Origin: Candidatus Woesearchaeota archaeon
Lineage (GTDB): Archaea > Nanobdellota > Nanobdellia > UBA10117
Length of the DNA: 8,732 bases
Direction of reading: 5' to 3'
Assembly: GCA_023245115.1 (NCBI GenBank)
Contig: JAHFKX010000033.1
Coordinates: forward strand, 1-8,732
Under the pieces are notes generated by a model. The model had not been told where the DNA came from, ran no database searches, and saw nothing but the letters and a program-made list of their open reading frames with translations. The position numbers and the translations under genes are program-made. Below are positions 1-5,786 of this stretch, piece after piece (position 1 is the first letter of the stretch; every line of letters begins with the position of its first letter).

Positions 1-479
1 CCAAATTTCAAAGCAGTCTTTGTAATATATCCGCGCGTTCTGATATCTCTATACACTTGATACTTTGTCCAGAAATTTTTTTCGGATTTGATTGCAAGTT
101 TTACAAATTGTTCGAAATTTAATTTCTTTTTTCCGTCGTAAATATCTAATTTTTTGCGCTCCATTAGATAAAGCGCCTCATCAAGCGAAAACTCAATCCT
201 CTGCTCCTTCACGCCCTGTTGCTGGCCAAATATTTCGCCAAAACTTGAACGGTCAAAAAACTGCTGTGCATTCTGAAAGTCTTCACGGACTGCAACTTTG
301 TTTCCAATCAAGTAGCCAACAACCGGCTCTTTGATTTTGATTTGTTCTATGGAAGTCGGCAACTGTTCTGCATTCACGCCCTGCTCGTTCAGCTCAACTG
401 CTTCCTCGGCAGTTTCTGGAGCCTCAGGGCCACTAGCTTCAACTGGCTGTTCTTGTTTCTTATCTTTATTCTTACTCAT
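1..479 (-). CDS. endA: tRNA-splicing endonuclease EndA, C-terminal half beyond the window
   Basis: Cuts introns out of precursor tRNAs at bulge-helix-bulge structures. The reading frame is open from the ATG at 479 to the window edge: 159 codons plus two bases. Residues 1-50 are a polar, Glu/Gln/Lys-rich extension. The EndA N-terminal domain spans about 51-97. The catalytic fold starts near 98 with EFSLDEALYLMERKKLDIY, then F-E-Q-F, then YQVYRDIRTRGYITKTALKF (140-159), the hallmark block of archaeal tRNA-intron endonucleases such as the Methanocaldococcus jannaschii enzyme. The catalytic Tyr, His and Lys of the family lie downstream of this block and are outside the window, so activity and subunit class (alpha4, alpha2, alpha-beta) cannot be judged. 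A stop codon four bases before the ATG (483-485) excludes a longer N-terminus. No Shine-Dalgarno is visible. The extension before residue 51 is longer than in the jannaschii protein. The family call is firm from the conserved block alone. Confidence 0.92.
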   Translation of the reverse strand, partial: MSKNKDKKQEQPVEASGPEAPETAEEAVELNEQGVNAEQLPTSIEQIKIKEPVVGYLIGNKVAVREDFQNAQQFFDRSSFGEIFGQQQGVKEQRIEFSLDEALYLMERKKLDIYDGKKKLNFEQFVKLAIKSEKNFWTKYQVYRDIRTRGYITKTALKF

Positions 480-503
480 TTGTTAGAAGCCGAAACTCTT
501 GGC

Positions 504-530
504 GCCCAACCGCCTACGTCATGGTTGGGC
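504..530 (-). other. GC-rich stem-loop in the endA leader
   Basis: GCCCAACC (504-511) pairs perfectly with GGTTGGGC (523-530) across an 11-nt loop. AGCC (488-491) and GGCT (542-545) could add an outer helix with large internal loops. It sits between the predicted endA transcription start and its ATG, in an otherwise AT-leaning intergenic region. The bipartite shape recalls an H/ACA pocket, but I see no kink-turn and the nearby ACA is at the wrong distance. It is best recorded as an unassigned structured leader. Confidence 0.5.
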
Positions 531-572
531 ACTTGCAAGGTGGCTTTCACCAAAAGTAAAGCTTTTTATGGG

Positions 573-586
573 TTTATAAGTATTTC
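573..586 (-). promoter_or_regulatory. Predicted endA promoter (BRE plus TATA box)
   Basis: Read leftward the sequence is GAAATA (586-581) followed by CTTATAAA (580-573), a good archaeal BRE/TATA pair. Transcription would begin about 25 nt downstream, near 550, giving endA a leader of about 70 nt. No TATA-like sequence sits at the distance that a leaderless endA message would need. The element lies inside a perfect inverted repeat (576-605). Positioning is by eye. Confidence 0.5.
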
Positions 587-605
587 TTGCGGTAGAAATA
601 CTTAT
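576..605. repeat. Perfect 12-bp inverted repeat over the endA promoter
   Basis: The left arm ATAAGTATTTCT (576-587) and right arm AGAAATACTTAT (594-605) are exact reverse complements separated by six bases. Each arm read inward-to-outward contains GAAATACTTAT, a BRE/TATA-like sequence, so the element is a symmetric promoter-like palindrome. It lies between the 3' end of the 120-aa gene and the endA start. It could be an operator, a pair of back-to-back promoters, or an RNA hairpin ending the upstream transcript. The symmetry itself is directly visible; the role is inference. Confidence 0.8.
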
Positions 606-639
606 TCGCGAACGAGATACGAAGTTTGCGTTAAAAAGT

Positions 640-1002
640 CTATGCTTCAACTTGAGTTTGTGGCGAGCCTTTCAAAGATTGAGCAGCTGCATACTTTTTT
701 TCTATTTGTCTGTACGCCTCGGCTATGCCCCTATTCATTGGGCCACCATCTTCTACGCATAATAAGACATTACCGCGTCCGTCGCGCCATTGCAGCGAAT
801 GCAAAACTGGTCCGGCAAGGCCCTCGAAATGTTCAGCTAACTGAACATCGCCTAAATTTGATTTCCACCCATATGTCGTAGCGCTTTCAACTCCCATACC
901 ATGAAGCCAATTTGGGTATTTTAACCAGTTTTCTACTGGTTGTCTCGCAGCGCTGTCCAAAATAAATTCTAATACTTTATCGGCATCTAACAAGTGGTTC
1001 AT
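640..1002 (-). CDS. Hypothetical 120-aa protein
   Basis: I do not recognise a family. The protein is soluble-looking, with no signal peptide or membrane segment. Residues 5-30 look helical (LLDADKVLEFILDSAARQPV). The middle is rich in Trp, Gly and His (N31-W-L-H34, Y44-G-W46, W72). Residues 68-90 read as a beta hairpin, LHSLQWRDGRGNVLLCVEDG, with a single Cys at 82. Residues 92-108 form a charged helix (GIAEAYRQIEKKY), and the tail is polar. The balanced composition and a TATA-like box placed for a leaderless message starting at this ATG support a real gene. It faces away from rnz across an 80-bp gap and points towards endA, with 160 bp and a separate predicted promoter in between. It is therefore probably its own unit. 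The opposite-strand frame over 342-881 is a shadow of this gene and endA. Confidence 0.65.
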   Translation of the reverse strand: MNHLLDADKVLEFILDSAARQPVENWLKYPNWLHGMGVESATTYGWKSNLGDVQLAEHFEGLAGPVLHSLQWRDGRGNVLLCVEDGGPMNRGIAEAYRQIEKKYAAAQSLKGSPQTQVEA

Positions 1003-1025
1003 TATAAAAATAAGGAACGATAGCT

Positions 1026-1033
1026 TTTTAATA
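1026..1033 (-). promoter_or_regulatory. Predicted promoter of the 120-aa gene
   Basis: Leftward the sequence reads CAAAAG then TATTAAAA (1033-1026), a BRE/TATA-like pair centred about 28 nt before the ATG at 1002. That spacing would start transcription at or within a few bases of the start codon, so the mRNA would be leaderless. No Shine-Dalgarno lies before the ATG, which fits. Confidence 0.5.
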
Positions 1034-1053
1034 CTTTTGTAAACGCATAAAGA

Positions 1054-1061
1054 TTTATTAA
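1054..1061 (+). promoter_or_regulatory. Predicted promoter of the rnz-diphosphatase pair
   Basis: TTTATTAA, preceded by ATAAAG, is centred about 25 nt before the rnz ATG at 1083. This is the spacing of a leaderless archaeal mRNA, and no Shine-Dalgarno is visible. It lies about 20 bp from the predicted divergent promoter at 1026-1033, so the two units share an 80-bp control region (1003-1082). Confidence 0.55.
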
Positions 1062-1082
1062 TACGATTCTTAATATCATATT

Positions 1083-1970
1083 ATGAAACTAACCATCCTC
1101 GGAACAGGCAGCGCAATGCCAACGCCAAGCAGGCATCACAGCGCGACTGCTCTTGATATTGGCCCTGAAGTCCTGCTGTTTGACTGCGGCGAATCCACGC
1201 AGCTGCAGCTGATGAAGGCTGGCATCTCGCACAACAAAATTTCAAAAATATTTATCACGCACTGGCATGGAGACCACGTGCTTGGCCTGCCGGGATTATT
1301 GCAGAGCATGGCTTTGAACAAAAGGGCAAAACCCTTAGATATTTATGGGCCAGCGGGAACAAGAGAAAGATTCAGAAAAGTTTTAGACGCGTTTGGAATA
1401 GGATTAAATTTCAAAGTTTCTGTTACGGAATTAAAACCCGGCGCGTTTAATGCGGAAAAATATTCGATAGTCGTAGCAAACGCGAAACATAGTACGCCTT
1501 GCCTCGCGTTTGCTTTCCAGGAAAAACAAAAAATACACATAAACTTAGATTATCTAAAAAAATTTGGTCTTACGCAGGATCCAGTAATTGGTAGCCTAAT
1601 AAAAGGAAAGGATATTATTTGGAACAAAAAGAAAATTAAAGCAAAAGACGCCACTTATGCCGTAAAAGGTAAAAAGTTTATTTATCTAGTTGATTCAGCA
1701 TATTCCGCACATTTCGAAAAATTCGCAAATGATGCGGCCCTCTTATTGTGCGAAGCCACATTCGCGGACGATATGAAAGATTCCGCAGCAGAGTTCGGCC
1801 ATATGACTGCAACACAGGCCGCAACGCTGGCAAAAAAAGCAAACGTAAAAAAATTAATTATCACGCACTTCAGTCAAAGATATAAAGACGTTTCCATTTT
1901 GCTGAAAGAAGCAAAAAAAGTTTTTGCAAACACAATTGCTGCTGAAGACTTAATGCAAGTTGAAATATGA
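1083..1970 (+). CDS. rnz: Ribonuclease Z (tRNA 3'-end endonuclease)
   Basis: A zinc-dependent metallo-beta-lactamase enzyme that removes 3' trailers from precursor tRNAs. At 295 aa it is the usual short RNase Z form. Visible motifs: LGTGSAMPT at 6-14; FDCGESTQ at 33-40; the metal motif H60-W-H62-G-D64-H65; H136 in AKHS; the bridging Asp D204 in LVDS, where GDT is usual; H240 in FGHMTA; and H262 in THFSQRY. All metal ligands are therefore present. The exosite arm is at about 155-192. Two substitutions stand out: the P-x-K-x-R-N loop reads P13-T-P-S-R-H18, losing the Lys and Asn, and the arm has D166-P where GP is usual. The N-terminus matches the beta-lactamase fold start, so the ATG is secure. 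The stop overlaps the start of the diphosphatase gene, implying one transcript. Confidence 0.97.
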   Translation: MKLTILGTGSAMPTPSRHHSATALDIGPEVLLFDCGESTQLQLMKAGISHNKISKIFITHWHGDHVLGLPGLLQSMALNKRAKPLDIYGPAGTRERFRKVLDAFGIGLNFKVSVTELKPGAFNAEKYSIVVANAKHSTPCLAFAFQEKQKIHINLDYLKKFGLTQDPVIGSLIKGKDIIWNKKKIKAKDATYAVKGKKFIYLVDSAYSAHFEKFANDAALLLCEATFADDMKDSAAEFGHMTATQAATLAKKANVKKLIITHFSQRYKDVSILLKEAKKVFANTIAAEDLMQVEI

Positions 1971-2506
1971 CATCAGATTTGTTTTTCATCACTGGCAACG
2001 CAGGCAAGTTCAAGGAAGCGCAGGCATTTATTCCGGAAATAAAACAGTTAAATTTAGACTTAATCGAAATTCAAAGCCTTGATGCGCACAAGATAATAAC
2101 ACATAAGCTTGAGGAAGCTCGGAAGCATCACAAAGGCAGTTTCATAGTTGAAGACGTTTCAGTTTACATTGACGGAATGAACGGCCTGCCTGGCCCGCTC
2201 ATAAAATGGTTCATCGAGTCAATCGGATTGAATGCACTTGCTAAACTTACAAAAGTTTTCGGAAGCAAGGCAACTGTGCGATGCATAATCGGCTACTCAA
2301 ACGGCGCAAATATAAAATTTTTTGATGGAGAAGTAAAGGGTGACATAGTAGAATCACGCGGGGAAAACGGATTCGGCTGGGATAAAATTTTTGTGCCTAA
2401 TGGCTACACAAAAACCTTCGGCGAAATGTCTAACGATGAAAAAAATAAAATCAGCATGAGAAAAATCGCGTTTGGAAAGCTAAGAGAATGCCTAGATAAA
2501 AATTAA
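1967..2506 (+). CDS. rdgB: XTP/dITP diphosphatase, HAM1/RdgB family
   Basis: Hydrolyses non-canonical purine triphosphates (XTP, ITP, dITP) to the monophosphate and pyrophosphate, keeping deaminated bases out of RNA and DNA; cytosolic. The length, 179 aa, is typical of archaeal members. Visible motifs: F-I-T9-G-N-x-x-K14 (phosphate binding); E62-D63 in VEDVSVYIDG, matching the EDSGF acidic pair; NGLPGP at 72-77; GFGWD139KIF where GFGYDPIF is usual; and EMSNDEKNKIS at 153-163. The usual S-H-R signature reads S163-M-R165, so the base-recognition His is replaced by Met, and the Pro after D139 is Lys. Both are departures to note, though the fold and metal site look intact. The ATG overlaps the rnz stop in ATGA, so translation is probably coupled. 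The 3' end overlaps the opposing surface-protein gene by 4 bp. Confidence 0.95.
   Translation: MTSDLFFITGNAGKFKEAQAFIPEIKQLNLDLIEIQSLDAHKIITHKLEEARKHHKGSFIVEDVSVYIDGMNGLPGPLIKWFIESIGLNALAKLTKVFGSKATVRCIIGYSNGANIKFFDGEVKGDIVESRGENGFGWDKIFVPNGYTKTFGEMSNDEKNKISMRKIAFGKLRECLDKN
2436..2450 (-). terminator. Possible T-rich terminator for the 761-aa gene, inside the diphosphatase ORF
   Basis: Leftward the strand reads TTTTATTTTTTTC about 55 nt beyond the stop of the surface-protein gene. Archaeal RNA polymerase terminates on oligo-T tracts, so this may end that transcript. The tract is also simply the complement of the Glu-Lys-Asn-Lys codons of the HAM1 signature, so coincidence is possible. No other strong T tract lies nearer than TTTTTATCT just after the stop. 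Confidence 0.35.
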
Positions 2507-4788
2507 ATCTTATCTTCTGGCTTCTTCTCGCCTTCCAAAAAGTCTTTATCCTCTTCCTCGAGCCAATCAACAAAACGCCTCCACATGCGTTTTTGCTGAA
2601 CTGCTGCCGGCTTTACACTAGGAGCTTGTTCGTGTACTGGCTGCACCGGCGGCTGTCTAGCTGCCTGAGCGGGCGCGGCTGGCTTGCCATTTTTTGGCCA
2701 AGAACGGGCAACTGCAAGTATAGTTGCCAGCACTAGAACAACAGCTATGCCAAGCTGCCAGTTCTTGTAGCCAAACGTCTTGCTGTGAATTAAATTCCTA
2801 AACAAATTCCTTGCCTGCCTCAGTGGCTGCTTAACTGCCTCGGTGTACGGACCCACCACACTATTTGCCTTATTCCTTGCTCGCACATCTATAGTTTTAA
2901 CCATGTCTACTGCGCCACTAACTTTCTCTGGCAAGTGCAAAGCTGGTTTTGCCAATGTTATCTTTGGTAGCTCTATGTTATGGCTTGAGCTTACAACACT
3001 TGCACCAGTGTGCCTTACCAACCTAATCAAAGCGCCTGCCTTTGCTGGCAGGCCGGCGAAAAAGCCCTTTATAGACTGTGTCTGCGCGGAGAAGTCTGGC
3101 AGGGTGTGCTCGACCTTTGGCTTTTCTGGCATTGCCGGTTTTACCTCTGGCTTGCTCTCAGCAACACTAATAGATATTGTAGATGAACTGTAAACTGCGC
3201 CGTCTTGAAGCCTGGCGGAAACTGTAAGCTTATAATTCTGTTGTGGTGCATCGGCGGGAACTGCCACATAGGCATATGCTGTGCCGGCCTCTGAACCGCC
3301 AAGCGTCAAAGTACTTGGATTTAGTTTTGCATAAGCCGCACCGGAACCCGAAACATCTAGGTTGTATGTCGCAGACTCCCTGCCAAGGTTTTCAACAACG
3401 ACTGGTATAAGCGCTCCCTGCCCGCGCGCAACATTTACCTGCTGTTCTGCAGGCGTAGTACGCACCCCAAAGCACGAATTACGGGGCAGTACTTTCAATA
3501 CGAGCTGATCGCTGGCACTAACAACGCCAGCCTGTTCAGCCAAAACTTTTACGGCATAGTCTGCAGGCTCTGTATCTTTCGGGCTTGCAATTAGATTAAC
3601 TGTTGCACTCTCTCCTGCCTTGAGTTTAACTGACGTCGCATCAAGTGACGCAAAACCCGTACCTGAAGTGGAAAGAACAAAATCACTATCGTATTTACCT
3701 AAATTCGAAACCTGAACTGAATACGCCTTCTCTGTCCCAGGGCAAATAGTATCTTGTTCGGCCAAAATTTTTACATTCGCAGCATAACACTGCAAAACAT
3801 TCGCGACTATCTCACGTGAAACTTTTTGTTCCCCCCTTGCAGATGTTGCCTCAACATTCACTTTGAAATCGCCGGCTGTCCCGAGTCGCGGGAATAATAT
3901 TAAATTTACCACTGCCAGCTTGCCCGCCATTGCCTGCGCGCTTGTTGATTCCAGGCTTGCCCAGCTTGGCCCGGTAACTTTTAAATAATAATTATTATCA
4001 ACTATGCCCTTATTTTGTATATTTAACGGAATCTTTGCCTGCGCATTTTCACAAAAGCTCAGATACGTTTTATCCGGAACAAAATCAAAATTATAACATG
4101 CCTCAGATTTTAATACCAACGGCACATTGGCAACAGCATTCGATTCTTTCGAGACGGCCGAAACGGTCAAATCATAATCACCGACCGCTGAACACGGCGT
4201 CATAACAGAAACCTCTACGTCCCTTCGCTCGTTTGGGCCCAGCCGGACCTCTGACGGATTTGGTGTGGCATATTGCGCGCCTGCGCCACTAACTTTTATC
4301 GCAAATGTTTCTGAATACCTGCCGGTATTTTCCAAAGTAAGATAGTACTTGCCCGGCGTGCATGCGCAGGCATTCAGAGAACTGCTTTCCGCAGTTAAAA
4401 CACTGGCATGGCAGTCATCAACAACAACTTTATAATTTGTTATTGTTTTTCCGGAAAGCCCGGAGTTCACAATCGCGTCCAGAGAATATGTGCCTGGCTG
4501 TGCTGCCAATGATGGCGTGACATAGATATAAACAGAATTTGACTGGCCTGGCTTTAATACGAATCCTGACGGCGCGGCAACAGCCCACTTTGCCCCATCT
4601 CCGACCAAGGATATCGTATATGAATCAGAGTTCGCACCATGATTAGTTAATGGCAAAACAAATAATGCGGTGTCTGACGCACATACAGTACTTGACGCAT
4701 CGGTGCTGCCCACTGCCTGCACAGACGTCAACGCTAGCAACAAAGCTATTACAATTCCTAAAGCCTTTATTCGGCCATTGCTTACCAT
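2503..4788 (-). CDS. Secreted, membrane-anchored protein with five Ig-like domains and a cysteine ladder
   Basis: A 761-aa type I membrane protein of unknown specific function. A signal peptide (about 1-25, RIKALGIVIALLLALTSVQA) leads to five beta-sandwich domains of about 100 aa (about 30-126, 129-232, 235-335, 338-440, 447-542). They resemble the NEW3/CARDB-type modules of archaeal surface proteins (N-x-G, then G-x-x-x-Y/W-A, P-x-x-x-x-L-x-x-G-x-S, then G-x-Y-x-L-x-V). Domains 1-4 carry cysteines near both ends (C36/C126, C141/C231, C246/C334, C349/C439); domain 2 adds C143 and C199; domain 5 has none. A Pro/Lys-rich and helical stalk (543-675), one membrane helix (677-694) and an acidic-basic cytoplasmic tail (695-761) follow. 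I chose the ATG at 4788 because GGAGG sits six bases before it. An ATG at 4812 would add eight residues. The gene converges on the diphosphatase gene with a 4-bp overlap. An S-layer-like or adhesion role is inference. Confidence 0.93.
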   Translation of the reverse strand: MVSNGRIKALGIVIALLLALTSVQAVGSTDASSTVCASDTALFVLPLTNHGANSDSYTISLVGDGAKWAVAAPSGFVLKPGQSNSVYIYVTPSLAAQPGTYSLDAIVNSGLSGKTITNYKVVVDDCHASVLTAESSSLNACACTPGKYYLTLENTGRYSETFAIKVSGAGAQYATPNPSEVRLGPNERRDVEVSVMTPCSAVGDYDLTVSAVSKESNAVANVPLVLKSEACYNFDFVPDKTYLSFCENAQAKIPLNIQNKGIVDNNYYLKVTGPSWASLESTSAQAMAGKLAVVNLILFPRLGTAGDFKVNVEATSARGEQKVSREIVANVLQCYAANVKILAEQDTICPGTEKAYSVQVSNLGKYDSDFVLSTSGTGFASLDATSVKLKAGESATVNLIASPKDTEPADYAVKVLAEQAGVVSASDQLVLKVLPRNSCFGVRTTPAEQQVNVARGQGALIPVVVENLGRESATYNLDVSGSGAAYAKLNPSTLTLGGSEAGTAYAYVAVPADAPQQNYKLTVSARLQDGAVYSSSTISISVAESKPEVKPAMPEKPKVEHTLPDFSAQTQSIKGFFAGLPAKAGALIRLVRHTGASVVSSSHNIELPKITLAKPALHLPEKVSGAVDMVKTIDVRARNKANSVVGPYTEAVKQPLRQARNLFRNLIHSKTFGYKNWQLGIAVVLVLATILAVARSWPKNGKPAAPAQAARQPPVQPVHEQAPSVKPAAVQQKRMWRRFVDWLEEEDKDFLEGEKKPEDKI

Positions 4789-4794
4789 CCTTAT

Positions 4795-4799
4795 CCTCC
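4795..4799 (-). promoter_or_regulatory. Shine-Dalgarno that fixes the start of the 761-aa gene
   Basis: GGAGG (4799-4795) lies six bases before the ATG at 4788 and matches the 16S rRNA 3' end. If the ATG at 4812 were used, this site would lie inside the coding region and would have no comparable Shine-Dalgarno of its own. It therefore favours the shorter protein, whose signal peptide is also more conventional. Confidence 0.75.
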
Positions 4800-4850
4800 A
4801 ACTCGAACTCACTAAGTATCACTGTTGACTAACAAACGAGAACTAACTTC

Positions 4851-4858
4851 TTTAAAAA
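4851..4858 (-). promoter_or_regulatory. Possible promoter of the 761-aa gene
   Basis: TTTTTAAA (4858-4851) is TATA-like and would start transcription near 4830, giving a leader of about 40 nt that includes the Shine-Dalgarno. The bases before it are a poor BRE. A second TATA-like stretch, GTATATGTATAA (about 4873-4884), would give a longer leader. The gene could also be read through from the 268-aa gene 118 bp upstream. Confidence 0.3.
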
Positions 4859-4906
4859 TAATTGTTTAGGGGCTTATACATATACAATCACGATAGAACT
4901 ATATAT

Positions 4907-5713
4907 TTATGTTTTGGCAAAAAGGACGCGCCTATCATTTTTTAACAAATAGATTTCGCATTTTTTGCCAACAGATAGTTTTAACGTTTCTGCAGCGCTT
5001 TTATCTGTCACTTCAAAAATTGTATCAAGCGCATCTGCACCGGCCGATGCCACACTGCCGGCTATTTTAAAGTAACAATGCTTCGCGAAATTTGCAAATC
5101 CCTCGCCAACATTGCCAGCAACAGAAACATGGCAATACTTTGCGCTTAAGAAACAACTATTGCCAATGTTACCCGTTATAAATAATCTAATTGGGTTGCC
5201 TTTACGGCCATACATCAACCAGCCAATATAGCCGATTGGTTTTTTCAGATGCTCGAGATAAAGCGTAAAGCCTTTTAGCTGTTCTAACTCTGCCAAACAT
5301 TCCCTGAATTTTCCCCTGCCCATCAAACTCTCAAGTGCCTTTCTTTTTTCCGCAGCCAATAGTGGCAGAGAAATAACATTCCCTCGGCCAGTTTTGTACG
5401 AATGTCTTATTATGGCAGTCAAAAAATCTCCAGTATTAGAACCGAACCGATCATAGTCATAGTATTCCCTGTCCTCATACTTTGGCAAAAGTAGTGCAAG
5501 CTCAAAAATCGTATTTGAAGTAACACATAATCTACTAAGTGCGCGCGGAAAATAGATATTGTTATTATCCCATAAATTGTTAACCCTGCGCTCATAAATT
5601 GTAAATAGTTTTTCCAAAATCTCCGGAAGGCCAGCCTGTTCTACTTTTAACCTTTTTTCTGGCCCAAGAGCTTCCAAATCCCCAAGCAATTGTCGAATAT
5701 TATCGTGCTTCAT
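4907..5713 (-). CDS. Uncharacterised 268-aa soluble protein with a short GXGXG-like repeat
   Basis: No signal peptide or membrane helix is visible, so it is probably cytoplasmic. Residues 1-165 look mainly helical and charged, with an aromatic/acidic patch at 79-90 (KYEDREYYDYDRF) and two helical runs at 121-140 and 140-158. Residues 176-231 hold three tandem units of 19 residues: LFITGNIGNSCFLSAKYC, VSVAGNVGEGFANFAKHC and FKIAGSVASAGADALDT. Glycine pairs and the cysteines at 194 and 213 align between units. The x-G-N-[IV]-G turn resembles the short right-handed beta-helix (GXGXG) of glutamate synthase and FwdC C-termini; this resemblance is my inference. The tail (245-268) is a beta-rich basic stretch. 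The gene lies between two surface-protein transcription units on the same strand. It has no Shine-Dalgarno at a usable distance (GAGGT is 21 nt upstream). Function unknown. Confidence 0.88.
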   Translation of the reverse strand: MKHDNIRQLLGDLEALGPEKRLKVEQAGLPEILEKLFTIYERRVNNLWDNNNIYFPRALSRLCVTSNTIFELALLLPKYEDREYYDYDRFGSNTGDFLTAIIRHSYKTGRGNVISLPLLAAEKRKALESLMGRGKFRECLAELEQLKGFTLYLEHLKKPIGYIGWLMYGRKGNPIRLFITGNIGNSCFLSAKYCHVSVAGNVGEGFANFAKHCYFKIAGSVASAGADALDTIFEVTDKSAAETLKLSVGKKCEIYLLKNDRRVLFAKT

Positions 5714-5744
5714 TTTTAATTAATCGCGCTAACTACCTCACGAC

Positions 5745-5786
5745 AAACTAAAAATTAAAAGAATAATTAAAAAAACTAAAAATTAA
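5745..5786 (-). terminator. T-rich tract with a 14-bp direct repeat after the surface operon
   Basis: Just past the stop of the 398-aa gene the leftward strand carries TTTTTAG, TTTTTTTAATTATTC and TTTTAATTTTTAG, a run of oligo-T tracts typical of archaeal termination. On the plus strand aaactaaaaattaa occurs twice (5745-5758 and 5773-5786), a 28-bp period. The right copy overlaps the stop codon. The left half (5750-5760) could also act as the TATA region for the 268-aa gene. Confidence 0.55.

Noticed and set aside
486..545. tRNA or H/ACA guide RNA in the endA leader
   Set aside because: There is no T-arm or anticodon arm. For H/ACA the kink-turn is missing and the ACA lies about eight bases after the pocket rather than the usual 14-16. 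I kept it only as an unassigned stem-loop.
342..881. 179-codon open frame on the plus strand
   Set aside because: It crosses the endA start, the intergenic palindrome and the 120-aa gene on the opposite strand. Its protein is Cys/Leu/Phe-rich without a recognisable fold, and endA on the other strand is certain.
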